Of a DNA stretch of 64,000 nucleotides, positions 53,989-64,000 are shown piece after piece (position 1 is the stretch's first letter; every line of letters begins with the position of its first letter). The stretch covers positions 2,905,501-2,969,500 of the forward strand of contig JARFJB010001594.1 of NCBI GenBank assembly GCA_036346205.1. Reading direction: 5' to 3'. Under the pieces are notes generated by a model that worked only from the letters and a program-made list of their open reading frames with translations, ran no database searches and was not told the DNA's origin. Origin of the DNA: Vesta saturnalis (Eukaryota; Arthropoda; Insecta; Coleoptera; Lampyridae). A program made the position numbers and the translations under genes.

Positions 53989-55186
53989 TATTGGGCCAGC
54001 CTTACTGTAAGAACTTTTATAAGGACTTTCAATGACAAAACATAATTTTGAAATGAATTGTCTTGAATTTTTGAAGTATGTCCAACATCGCCCAGATATT
54101 TTACGAATGATGCATTCACTAGAAAAATACACAACGTTTCGTTCGTCATTTTATTAACAATGTACGTTTAAAAACTGAAGTAAAATGCAGAATTAAATAA
54201 GTTTTTTGCGAAAGCGGAAGTAGAAGTTAGTTTCTCTGTTGTCAAATTCGTGACAGAAGTGGAACATTTTCTCTGTAGGGAGCAAATATGTCACATTATC
54301 TCCCTAAGAAGTTTATTTTATATTTTATATGACAGTTTCAAATACAGAGTACAAATAAAAACACAAGAGCTAAAGAACTAACTTATTTATTTACGTTTAC
54401 AGTAAATGATACAGGCCCACAATTATTCACAATTTTCAGTTTTTTTGAAAAAAAATTTCTGACACAAGGTATGGTTGTTAAGGTACGAATCCCGAAGGCA
54501 ACTAATTATTTTATACGCGGATTTGATGAAACTATTACTAAATTTATTAATTATTATTCATTTTATTAAATACATAAATAAATAGTTTACCTCGAGTAGG
54601 ATTTGAACCTACGACATGTACCTACTTTGCTAGAGTAGCTCTCTAACCGACTCTAACTGACCTATTCAGAAACAAGCCCCAATCGATGTAAATTTTGTTT
54701 TCATGTGTGTAGAACTGATGTAAATTCTAAATATAATGAAACATTACTACATGTTCCGTATTTTTGTGTTTCCGCTTTCGCAAAAATAGTATATTACACC
54801 TCAGGATTGAATGATATTTTTCCTCGATGTTTTGTAGCCCTTGGACTTCGCCGTCGTATCACAAACTATATCTCAGGAAAGAGCATGCATTTCTCTCCCC
54901 CTAGGTATAATATACTATTATCACCGACTAGTATCAAAATGCTGTGAAAGTCAAAATCATTAATAATCTGTCACTTTAGGGCACAGCGTGCCTTAATGTA
55001 CCATAAAGTCGTCCTGGCAACGAAATGAAACGGGAATTGTATGTATTTATATTAATATTAATGGTACAATTAGAATTTACGGATATCGAAATTTTTCAAC
55101 TAAAAGAAGGGATTAAATATCTCAAATGTGGTTGTAACTAAGATCAAGAAAATATGCAAGCGATAATTTCGCCGTAACTACTTGTA
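53989..55186. other. Spacer between MLE-E and MLE-F, with a tRNA-like sequence
   Basis: About 1.2 kb. Besides the tRNA-like sequence at 54,598-54,665 I see an 80-codon frame (54,705-54,947, plus strand) without recognisable similarity and a short inverted pair GCGAAAGCGGAA (54,207) and TTCCGCTTTCGC (54,770). Confidence 0.45.
54598..54665 (-). tRNA. tRNA-like sequence (Ala AGC-like), probably a pseudogene
   Basis: On the minus strand: A-box-like TAGAGTCGGTTAG, an anticodon arm with a perfect 5-bp stem CTACT/AGTAG around the loop CTAGCAA (anticodon AGC), and a T arm with a perfect 5-bp stem GTAGG/CCTAC around TTCAAAT. The acceptor stem does not pair and the variable region is long (9 nt). Most likely a tRNA-derived SINE head or pseudogene. 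Confidence 0.4.
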
Positions 55187-58027
55187 CAGGGTGGCCAACT
55201 AAGAATGCGAGGTACCGTACCTGGGAAACTATACGTCGTAGAGGCTTGCGGAAAAAAAAGTTATACTAAAACGGCCAATACAAAAACCTGGAAAATATTT
55301 TCATGTTTCTGAAATGGCCGCTAGGGGGCGTAACTGCAATCTTGAATCCAAAAAAGTGATGTTTCTGTGAATTCTGCTATATTAACCTAATAAAAAAATA
55401 ACTGATCTTTGAAGTCGAGGATAATCTGAACTTTTTTTGTTTGGCACTTTTTGACGTATGTCTAAAAATAAAGTGGTGGGGGGTATTCAAAGGTTTCCTT
55501 AAATCACCCCCTGTATCTTCAAAACGGCTAAGTCGATTTTAACAAACTTGGGCGCGTTGAAATGAACTATTCTTGGGCTACAAATGTTATAATATTTGAA
55601 GTTTTGTTAGTTTCACATATCGTCGACATTCCGACAGAAACGGTTAATTTTCGCAAAAAAAATGCATTGGTATGACTTTTTTCATAAACAAGTAGCTAAA
55701 TGATGCCTAAACAAGCTCGCGAAAACCGCATCTCGATATCTTGTTCCTAACCTAAAATATCGGCCAAAGAAAACTTTATATGAAAATCCCTTAAGTTTTT
55801 ATTTTTTTTAAACTGTTTTTCTGGAATTGTTTCTATTATGTAAGTTGTGGCCCTAAAAAAGGACCGATTTAAAGGAGGAAGGTTTTTTAATGCCCCCGTA
55901 AATGCTCGAAATGATGACCATCACGCTCTATGCATTGCTGAAGCCTCTCATGACTAGACAAAACTGCAGCTTCAATTTCGGCTCGGTATGTTACGTATTG
56001 CGTTACGAATCCGGTTTTTCATATCTTCTCTAGTAGTAGATTGAGTCCGAAACACGATGTCCTTTAAGCGCCCCCATAAATAAAAATCGAGGCAAGTTAA
56101 GTTCTGGCGATCGCGGAGGCCATGGAAACAGACTTCCTCTTCCAATCCACCGCTGTTGAAATACTGCACTAATATGCTCTCGCACATTAATAGCAAAATA
56201 TGCTCGGCAACCATACAACTGCAAAAACAATTTCCAGAGGCACATCTTCCAACAACAACGGTAATTGATTGACCAAAAAGTCAAAAAATACGTTGCCATT
56301 TAGGGGTTGCTCGAAAAAATATGGCCCAATAAATTCTGCTACCCAGTATGCCACACCATATATTTAAACCCCAACGTTCTTGGCGCTGAACTTCATGCAA
56401 CCAATGGGGATTTTCTGCAGACCAATAATGCATGTTGTGCAGATTGACTCTCCCGCACTACTGAAGGTGGGTTCATCGGTCCAAAGAATTTGAAATAAAA
56501 ATTCTCTATTTTTTTGCATATCACGCCTAACATCCAATGGCAATAGTCTAACCTTCGATCAAAATCTTCCTCTTTCATGGCCTGAATACCTATATATTTT
56601 GATCGCCATTAGAACTTACATATGGTCCTTCAAAATATTTTGAACCGTTGTCCGTGATATGCCCAACTCAGTGGATAATGCTAACATGAGGATTTCCTTC
56701 AATATAGCCCAGTACACGGTTAATCATTTCTTGTGTTCTTCCAATTCTTTGCCGTGGAAACGTAGGCCGAAAACTACCATTGGCTCGTAAGCTCGCCACT
56801 AATCGGGGAAAAACTCTTACATCGCAAGGACGCCGATTTGGATATCGAGCCGCGTAAACTCTTTTAGCTACTGCGGCATTCTGAACACATTCAAAATAAA
56901 CCGCAAGCATATCAACAGCTTCATTATTCGTTAAACGCATTTTGAAAGCACAAAAATTGCTCAAAGTAACGCGAAAGTATTGACAACTATTGATAACTTG
57001 AGGATTATGTGTTTTGTTTAGGTATCTGTTTCCATTGCCTGCTTCTATTAATTGTATTTTTCGTATATATCCATAGTGAATATGCATTTAAACAAACAAA
57101 AAATAGGCCTTTCGTATAACTTTTAGCATTGCTTACTTGCCCGTAGTAATTCCAAAAAGGGTGATTTTATTCTGGTGTATAAATTTACAAACATTTAAAA
57201 TCGCAATTTGTAGGTAACCTATTCAGAGCCGAAATTGAAGCTGCTGTTTTGTCAAGCCATGAGAGGCCTCAGCAATGCACAGAGTGATGGTCAGCATTTC
57301 GAGCATTTACGGGGGCATTAAAAACCTTCCTCCTTTAAATCGGTCCTTTTTAGGGCCACAACTTACATAATAGAAACAATTCCAGAAAAATATACTTAAA
57401 AAAAAATAAAAATTTAAGGTTAAGTTTTCTTTGGCCGATATTTTAGGTTAGGAGCAAGATATCGAGATGGGGTTTTCGCGAGCTTGTTTAGACATCATTT
57501 AGCTGTTTGTTCATGAAAAAAAGTCATACCAGTGTGTTTAATTTTTTTGCGAAAATTAACCGTTTCTGTCGGAATGTCGAACAAAGCCCTCTAGCGACGA
57601 CATGTGGAACTAACAAAAGTTCAATTATTTTAACATTTGTAGCCCAATAAAAGCTATTTTCAGCGCGCCCAAGTTTGTTAAAATCAGAATAGCCGTTTGG
57701 AAGATACGGGAGCTGATTTAAGGAAACCTTTGAATGCCCCCCACCACTTTATTTTTATAGATACGTCAAAAAGTGCCAAACAAAAAAAGTTCAGATTATC
57801 CTCGAGATCAGTTATTTTTTTATTAGGTTAATATAGCAGAATTCACAGAAACATCACTTTTTTAGATTCAAGATTGCAGTTACGCCCCCTAGCGGCCATT
57901 TCAGAAACATGAAAATATTTCCCAGGTTTTTGTATTGTCCGTTTTAGTAATAACTTTTTTTTGCGCAAGCCTCTACGATGTATAGTTTCCCAGATACAGT
58001 ACCTCGCATTCTTAGTTGGCCACCCTA
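55187..58027 (-). mobile_element. Mariner-like element MLE-F
   Basis: Inverted repeats of about 800 bp (55,187-55,985 and about 57,225-58,027), ends CAGGGTGGCC and TAGGGTGGCC, flanked by TA (55,185-55,186 and 58,028-58,029). The repeats include about 95 bp of the transposase 3' coding end. Confidence 0.88.
55889..56940 (-). pseudogene. Mariner (DUF4817-type) transposase of MLE-F
   Basis: Start MRLTNNEAVDMLAVYFECVQ at 56,940, followed by RVYAARYPNRRPCDVRVFPR and SLRANGSFRPTFPRQRIGRT; broken near 56,690. Then DFDRRLDYCHWM (about 56,560), first catalytic block ILWTDEPTFSSAGE (about 56,490, different frame), NLHNMHYWSAENPHWLHEVQ and FFDFLVNQLPLLLEDVPLEI (about 56,280-56,225). The third block reads WPPRSPELNL (about 56,110), with Glu where most copies have Asp. 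C-terminus AVLSSHERLQQCIERDGHHF ends at 55,889. At least five frame changes. Confidence 0.85.
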
Positions 58028-58481
58028 TACATAGTTTTTACACATTTTTTCGGTATACTTATCAAATTCTTTTTTGTAATTAGATTCCGATCGTTTCGGA
58101 ACAATACTGGATTCGGCTTCTGCTTTTCTTAGAGTATCTTTGCATAAATTCAAATCTTTGTCGGACTGCATTTTGTACCAATGGCAAAATATTTAGTTAA
58201 GACAGTTGATTTGTAATTTAAAAGAAATTTCTCCTTCTCCGTCCCCTTACTGAGGAGTATTTGGTACCCCTCAGACTATTTGAGTTATGAGTCCATGTCC
58301 CGTATTTCCTTTTTACATAAATGATTATCTTATACTTGACACAGAATTTTTGTTCAATACTATAGCTATAACAATTTTTATATTTGGTATATGAAAATCA
58401 TAAAATATTTATTCAAAATATTAAATTAACGTAACATTCATTTTTGAGGTTAATAATGCAAAAGAAGTGCCACACAATATA
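58028..58481. other. Spacer between MLE-F and MLE-G
   Basis: About 450 bp, AT-rich, no coding or repeat structure recognised. Confidence 0.5.
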
Positions 58482-61360
58482 CAGGGTGTTACAAAAAAGT
58501 AGGCCAATCCGTTAACCACATATTCTTTGGGACAAAATAAGGGGACTTTTCTTATGTCACTTTTCATTTGAACGCTTCCTTTTCGATATATAGGGTGTCA
58601 AACTTCACTTTAAAAGTGTATTTTTTATTCTCTCTGGTGTGTTTTAAGATATCGTTTTCAAATTTGGTACAAATCTTACTCTTTTCTACGTGCACCTTTT
58701 GTATGATTTTAAGTAAAAAATTCAAAGAACTAATAGAAAAATAAGAGGGGTGTGGTAACCTTTAACCCCCCATTTTTTCTGACGAACGCCTATAAACATC
58801 GCATCCATTTTTAGTAGTAGTTTGATGATTTATCTAACTTTCTTGGCTCTTGTAAACTTTTGATTTGATGCTTCCTTTATGACATACTTTTAGTTATTCG
58901 ACTAGGTGTTGCGATTTTTTTAACAATTTTTTTATTTTATTAATCAGAATAAATTCATCATAATAACTCAAAACAATCAATTGTGCTAATAATTATAATA
59001 CGAAGTTGGATGCAAATAATTAAATTAAATGTTCGCGAATGCACCTTCTGGCTCTTTTTATAACTGAAAACCGTATATTTTGGAAAATGTTCGGTTTCAA
59101 TCTAAATACTTCTGCACCTTCTGCGGTACGATCCCTCAATTGATTTTGATTTATTATTGGAACCGTGTAAACGAAATCTTTCATGAATCACCAAAAACTG
59201 AAGTCCAGTCGATTTAAGTCGGGGGAACGAGGTGGCCAATGAATAGGCGCATCCTGTCTCCGACCAATCCAGTGATTAGGAAAATATTGGTTCAAGTGGT
59301 TCCGAACATTATTGCCATAATGTGGCGGAGCTCCGTCAAGTTGAAACCACATATTTCATTTCATCAAGTAAATTTGTAAACTCATTTTGTAAAAAAAATA
59401 AAAAATGTTCGGCATTTAAGTTTGGTGGCAAAAATACCGGACATAAAAGAAAATTGTCTAAAGTTCCTACCCACCGTTTACTCTAAAATTTACTTGATGA
59501 CTGGTTTCTACAAGAGCTCTTGGATTTTCATCTTTCCAAGCATGGGTGTTGTGGATATTCGTTATACCATTTCGCGTAAAGGTAGCTTCATCCGAAAATA
59601 AAATGGATCTAACAAACCGGCGGGTACGGTTATTTTCATTACAGAGCCAGTTGCAAAAGATGTTTCTTGGCTGAAAATCTTGCGGCAATAAGTTCTGTAC
59701 TCTATGCACATGATATCGATGTAATGAGTGACGTTTTAAAATTCTATGCACGTCTGTCGAATTTATATCATTTCCAATCTGTCGAGCTATAATCCTAGTA
59801 CTAGTACCCGGATTTTGTTCAACTATTTGCAAAATTTGTTCCTCTTGATTTGGTGTAATTTTACGTGGCCGTCCACATGTTCCTATTCGTTGTTCGAATT
59901 TTCCAGTGTCTCTTAGGCGGCGTACTAAACTTAAGAAAAATTTCCTTTTTGAGTGATACCGATTTTGATACATTTCTGCATAACCCCTTGAAGCTAAACT
60001 AGCATTAGAATCACATTTTCCTAAAGTGAGAATGGTTATTCAAAATGTACAACCTAGAGATTTTATTTGAAATCTTACCCATAAGTAAAATCATATCAGT
60101 CATTTCAGAAAATTCCAAAATATTCTCTCTATTGGCCATACCTTATTATTCAGTTTAGCGTTTGAACTCAATAGTCGTTCGAAATTTTTACAGCGATTAA
60201 TTTGACAAACATTTTACAAGACGTATAAAAAATATTAGGTTTTCAATTATTTAAAAAAATAAAAAGGTGCAATCGCGAAGGCTGTGGACGCATCGAACAT
60301 TAAATTATGTTGTATGCGACGTAGTATTGAATTATTAACTCAACTGATTGTTTTAAGCCATTATTATGGATTTATTTTTAACTAAGCTTCTATGGGTGCC
60401 TTTGTTATTATAACAGTTACAGAGTCGGTTAAATTAGCAATATTGGGTAGAATTTCAAGACCAATCAAATGGCGTTTTGAGTTTTGATCAGTGTTGCCAA
60501 CTTTCGTAGTTATTTAGGAAAAACTAAAAATGAGCCGAATTTTCAAACTCAAATATCTTTGAAACCGTTGCAAATAAATCTAAAACACAAGAGAAGTAAT
60601 TGACAGATATTGTTACGAACTTTAAGATAAGCCTACTTTTAAATTTATTTTGCATAATAAATAATAATAAATCAAAATCAATTGAGGGATCTCATCGCAG
60701 AAGGTGCAGAGGTATTTAGATTGAAACCGAATATTTTCCAAAATATTCGGTTTTCAGTTATAAAAAGAGCCAGAAGGTACATTCGCGAAGGCGGTGGACA
60801 CATCGAACATTTAATTTAATTATTTGCATCCAACTTCGTATTATAACTATTAGCACAATTGATTGTTTTAAGTTATTATTATGAATTTATTCTGATTAAT
60901 AAAATAAAAAAATTGTTAAAAAAATCGCAACACCTAGTCGAATAACTAAAAGTATGTCATAAAGGAAGCATCAAATCAAAAGTTTACAAGAGCCAAAAAA
61001 GTTAGATAAATCATCAAACTACTATAAAAAATGGATGCGACGTTCATAGGCGTTAGTAAAAAAAAATGGGGGGTTAAAGGTTACCACACCCCTCTTATTT
61101 TTCTATTAGTTCTTTGAATTTTTTACTTAAAATCATACAGAAGGTGCACGTAGAAAAGAGTAAGATTTGTACCAAATTTGAAAACGATATCTTAAAACAC
61201 ACCAGAGATAATAAAAAAATACACTTTTAAAAACTGAAGTTTGACACCCTGTATATCGAAAAGGAAGCGTTCAAATGAAAAGTGACATGAGAAAAGTCCC
61301 CTTATTTTGTCCCAAAGAATATGTGGTTAACGGATTGGCCTACTTTTTTATAACACCCTG
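58482..61360 (-). mobile_element. Mariner-like element MLE-G
   Basis: Inverted repeats of about 690 bp (58,482-59,165 and about 60,660-61,360), ends CAGGGTGTTACAAAAAAGTA and CAGGGTGTTATAAAAAAGTA, flanked by TA on both sides (58,480-58,481; 61,361-61,362). The inner repeat includes about 130 bp of the transposase 3' coding end. Confidence 0.9.
59020..60139 (-). pseudogene. Mariner (DUF4817-type) transposase of MLE-G, with a short intron
   Basis: Start MANRENILEFSEMTDMILLM at 60,139. A 58-bp GT-AG intron (GTAAGA at 60,078, acceptor CACTTTAG ending 60,021) joins it in phase to CDSNASLASRGYAEMYQNRY. The next 160 codons are open to 59,467: GRPRKITPNQEEQILQIVEQ (HTH), DVHRILKRHSLHRYHVHRVQ and ILFSDEATFTRNGITNIHNT (first Asp, about 59,605). 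Broken beyond; QLDGAPPHYGNNVRNHL (about 59,340) and WPPRSPDLNRLDFSFW (about 59,235) give the other two Asp. C-terminus ends near 59,020. Few lesions, comparatively young. Confidence 0.88.
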
Positions 61361-63675
61361 TATATTTTTTGAAATACGAGAGTAAGGTATATTATATAAT
61401 AAAGAAGTTTGGTTTATTGCGAGGAAACTGACCTTTTGTGGGGAAAACTATGCACGCCACTAAATTCTACGAAAAATTCTGTATAAAATCCACTTTTCAC
61501 CATTTCGATAACTTACAAGGCAAAGCAGATACGAGGGGTGCTTAAAATTTGCAAATTTTGAATTTCGCCATGTATCTCAAATACTAATGGGACTATGACA
61601 ATTCTGTTTGTGGCATCTTTAGTTTCACGAAAAACTAGAACAGGATCGCGAGAACCCCATCTTTCTATCTTTTCACGCAAACGAGATACCCTACAATTTC
61701 AACCAAAATGGGACACTGTGTACACATAAAGTCAAAAAAATGCACATGCAAAATCATTCATCTAATCTTTGTTTTTGGTTGTCGAAATTAGGTAAGGAGG
61801 ATGTAGTACATATGAAATATTATCGGAATTAAATCTAGAACTCCTAATTAGATAATTAGGTATTATTAAAATAAATTATGTACACCTTGTGCATTGTTTT
61901 AATTTGGGTTTTGTAACTATATCCTATCAATTTGGAATTTCATAAACATTCTAATTGTTTATCGTTTCAATATTCATTTCCTAATTCCCTTTAATAAACA
62001 GTACACAATGTTAATTGATAATAAATTCAAACGTTTCCATTCATGAATTAATTAAGTATTATTGCGTATTAATTAATAAACAGTTTTTTAGTACATGATT
62101 GCTCTTATTTCTTATCTGAGGTTTCCTTAAAAAAAAACAGCAAACAGAAAACAAGATTAAAATTAAATTAGAGGAATTAACAAAATGTTTTGATATAATT
62201 CAAATTCGATTCAGTATCGTTATTAACACAATTTTTGAGAACCTTGATCTTGCTTATCTATTTTTTAGATGTAAACACTGCGTCAATGATATTAAAAACC
62301 ATGAATAATATAATTGTAACTGAAAAGTAACATGTTTTTCTTGTAAATCATGCTGTTTCAAAGTATCGATTTCCATAATATAGTAAACACCTTGTATCAA
62401 AAAGAGCTGAAAAACAGGCATCAGATGTTTCATAGAAAATTTCAATGGTAGACATGTACTCCCAAAATTTCATCCATCTCCTTTGCTTCGGTATTGTTAA
62501 TTAGCCTTCCCGTTATCTGCAGAAACCAACACTATTGTAGTGAATCATTGAAAACGTGGAATTTTGCCAACAAACTGTATTTAAATACTGCACTATCAAA
62601 TTTCAATTATCCGCATTGCGTGTAAATGCATAAGCACTAAAGGGACAAAAAATCTGCAACTGGCAACAACTGCACACGTAACTAGTTTATTTATAGGAAA
62701 CTTCGATAACATTAACATTTTTTTTTGTAATTTCACAACGACGCAATAATTTATTTAAATTTAATTTAGAAACCTATATCATTGAATACAAGAAAAGTTA
62801 ATAAAGATAAAAACTAGAAATGAAAGACAATTACCTTAACAACTTAAACAAGGGTGTGTATGTGCACTTCCATTATAAAACCTTTGGTACAACGTCTTCT
62901 CTATTCTGGAGAATGATGGCAACTGTTCGACGTCGGCGTCGTTCTATTTAAGGCGTTAACGTCGACATTCTAGATCGATAATACACAAAATTATAGAAAT
63001 ACGTACAAAATAACAATTTTGACCGTCTGTAAACTCTAAACAAGTGTGAACAAACTTATACATGTATTTTTGCATTCTATTGTAATCTTTGTAATCTTTT
63101 AAACATTGTTTCAGCTTTAAAAGTATTATAAGCCAAGTAAATTGTAACGCAAATTCTTTCAAAATCGTAAATTAAATGAACGAATTTCTCGTAGCTCCAA
63201 TTCACCTTGGTTTGTTAATCAAATATATGAAGAAATCAATATTGCCTTTATCCACATCACCAGTATCTTTAATTCCTCCTTTCTCACATATTCCCATCAA
63301 CATAGGAGTAGAGTAAATGTTGTGCTATAGGAAAAAGTCGCCTATATCTTACCAGTTCCTTAATCGTACATCTTCAATATCTGCTTCACAATTGCATTAG
63401 GGATACACATTGCGGTATATTTAGTAAGTTCAACTAAACAACCAGTAATATGTAATATAACATCATGGAGGAAAAGGATAGAGCGAAAAGTAGAGAACTT
63501 AAGAAAATAGCTCTGATTATTGGCGGAGACCAACAGAAACAATAAAGAAAATGCATAAACCAAGATAAGAGCTATTTACAAGAAAATGAAAGGCGTGAAC
63601 AGAAACTTAAAGTCGTGGAAATACTTAAAGAGAAAACGATGGCAAGTAGTCAAGGAATAGGAAGACACGAAGAAA
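61361..63675. other. AT-rich stretch, nothing firmly recognised
   Basis: About 2.3 kb. Short open frames on the minus strand at 62,254-62,445, 62,956-63,162 and 63,360-63,563 have hydrophobic stretches but no family I can name. No repeats or terminal structures seen. A single-copy host region is possible. Confidence 0.4.
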
Positions 63676-64000
63676 GCAATGGATTAACTTAACCTAACTT
63701 AACTTAACTTAACTTAACCTTCACGCCATTCCCTTGCGGGGTGGGCAAAACAATCCCTGTCTCTTACTTATTTTTCGTTCACAATATTTCTCCATGCTTT
63801 CCTATCTTCGCATACCTCCCTAGCTTCCGCAAGATTCATACATTCATTCTTTATCTTGTCCCTTCTCGTTTTACCACATGCGCTTATCAGGAATCTCATA
63901 CCCACGGTATTTAATTTTCTTTCGTGCTTTTTTTGACATACCCACGTCTCACTTCCATACAGTACTGACGGGACAAATACGTCATTATGATTGCTCGTTT
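63676..64000 (-). mobile_element. 3' end of a second RTE-like element, cut by the window edge
   Basis: Reverse complement matches the 3' segment of the RTE at 46,120-46,520, including TTTGTCCCGTCAGTACTGT and the stretch TCTTGCGGAAGCTAGG followed by GGAGAAA. On the plus strand it is preceded at 63,686-63,720 by TTAACTTAACCTAACTTAAC, that is, an (AAGTTA/GTTAA)n tail at the 3' end, as expected for RTE-type elements that end in short tandem repeats rather than poly(A). Confidence 0.75.

Noticed and set aside
62254..62445. Possible chemoreceptor exon on the minus strand
   Set aside because: Hydrophobic and short; a weak resemblance only, with no second exon or conserved motif that I could see.
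63686..63720. Telomere-type repeat
   Set aside because: Unit is TTAAC/TTAACC and not TTAGG, the run is short, and it sits at an RTE 3' end.

Overview
This is a repeat-dominated stretch of an arthropod genome, most likely an insect. It is very AT-rich, has long (TA)n tracts and GT-AG introns, and holds a dense, nested set of class I and class II transposable elements typical of large insect genomes. I recognise no host gene with confidence. Almost every coding signal is a decayed transposase, reverse transcriptase or retrotransposon gag.

Layout. 0.2-5.3 kb: two mariner/IS630-type elements (DUF4817-like N-terminus, D/D/D transposase), one nested in the other at a TA, the outer one with an intron in its transposase. 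6.9-11.1 kb: a Penelope-like retroelement (reverse transcriptase plus GIY-YIG endonuclease) present as a head-to-head inverted pair bracketed by one exact 12-bp target duplication, with hammerhead-like and tRNA-like sequences near both outer ends. 11.7-30.8 kb: a PIF/Harbinger transposon whose nuclease (+ strand) and MADF-type DNA-binding protein (- strand) have interleaved antisense exons. It is split by a 16.49-kb palindrome (12,631-29,122).

The palindrome is the most notable object. It has inverted arms of about 7 kb, starts with AG and ends with CT, is flanked by an exact 6-bp duplication (AACAGA), and keeps a broken protein-primed-type DNA polymerase B fragment in its centre. Together these identify a Polinton/Maverick-derived, fold-back element without recognisable integrase or capsid genes. 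Its outer arms carry a dense, one-directional array of the 9-mer TCAAGGTCA, which is the classic monomer site of FTZ-F1/ERR-class nuclear receptors. A second block of the same motif interrupts a Jockey-type ORF1 at 31.6-32.2 kb.

30.9-46.8 kb: Jockey ORF1, a decayed mariner, a ZBED5/SCAND3-like hAT, two divergently placed mariner ends, a hAT with 8-bp target duplication inserted into one of those ends, an RTE-like non-LTR retrotransposon with an internal tandem duplication, and another hAT fragment. 47-61.4 kb: a Tc1-like transposase, then four DUF4817 mariner elements placed almost end to end (48.2-50.8, 51.0-54.0, 55.2-58.0, 58.5-61.4 kb), each flanked by TA, with terminal repeats of several hundred bases that run into the 3' end of the transposase gene. 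61.4-63.7 kb shows nothing I can name. The window ends in the 3' end of a second RTE copy with a TTAAC-type tail.

How they work together: the window is a record of serial insertion. The order that can be read is Harbinger, then the Polinton-like palindrome inside it; one mariner inside another; hAT inside a mariner terminal repeat; RTE inside a mariner transposase; motif block inside Jockey. Nearly all coding regions contain stops or frame changes, so they are annotated as pseudogenes.
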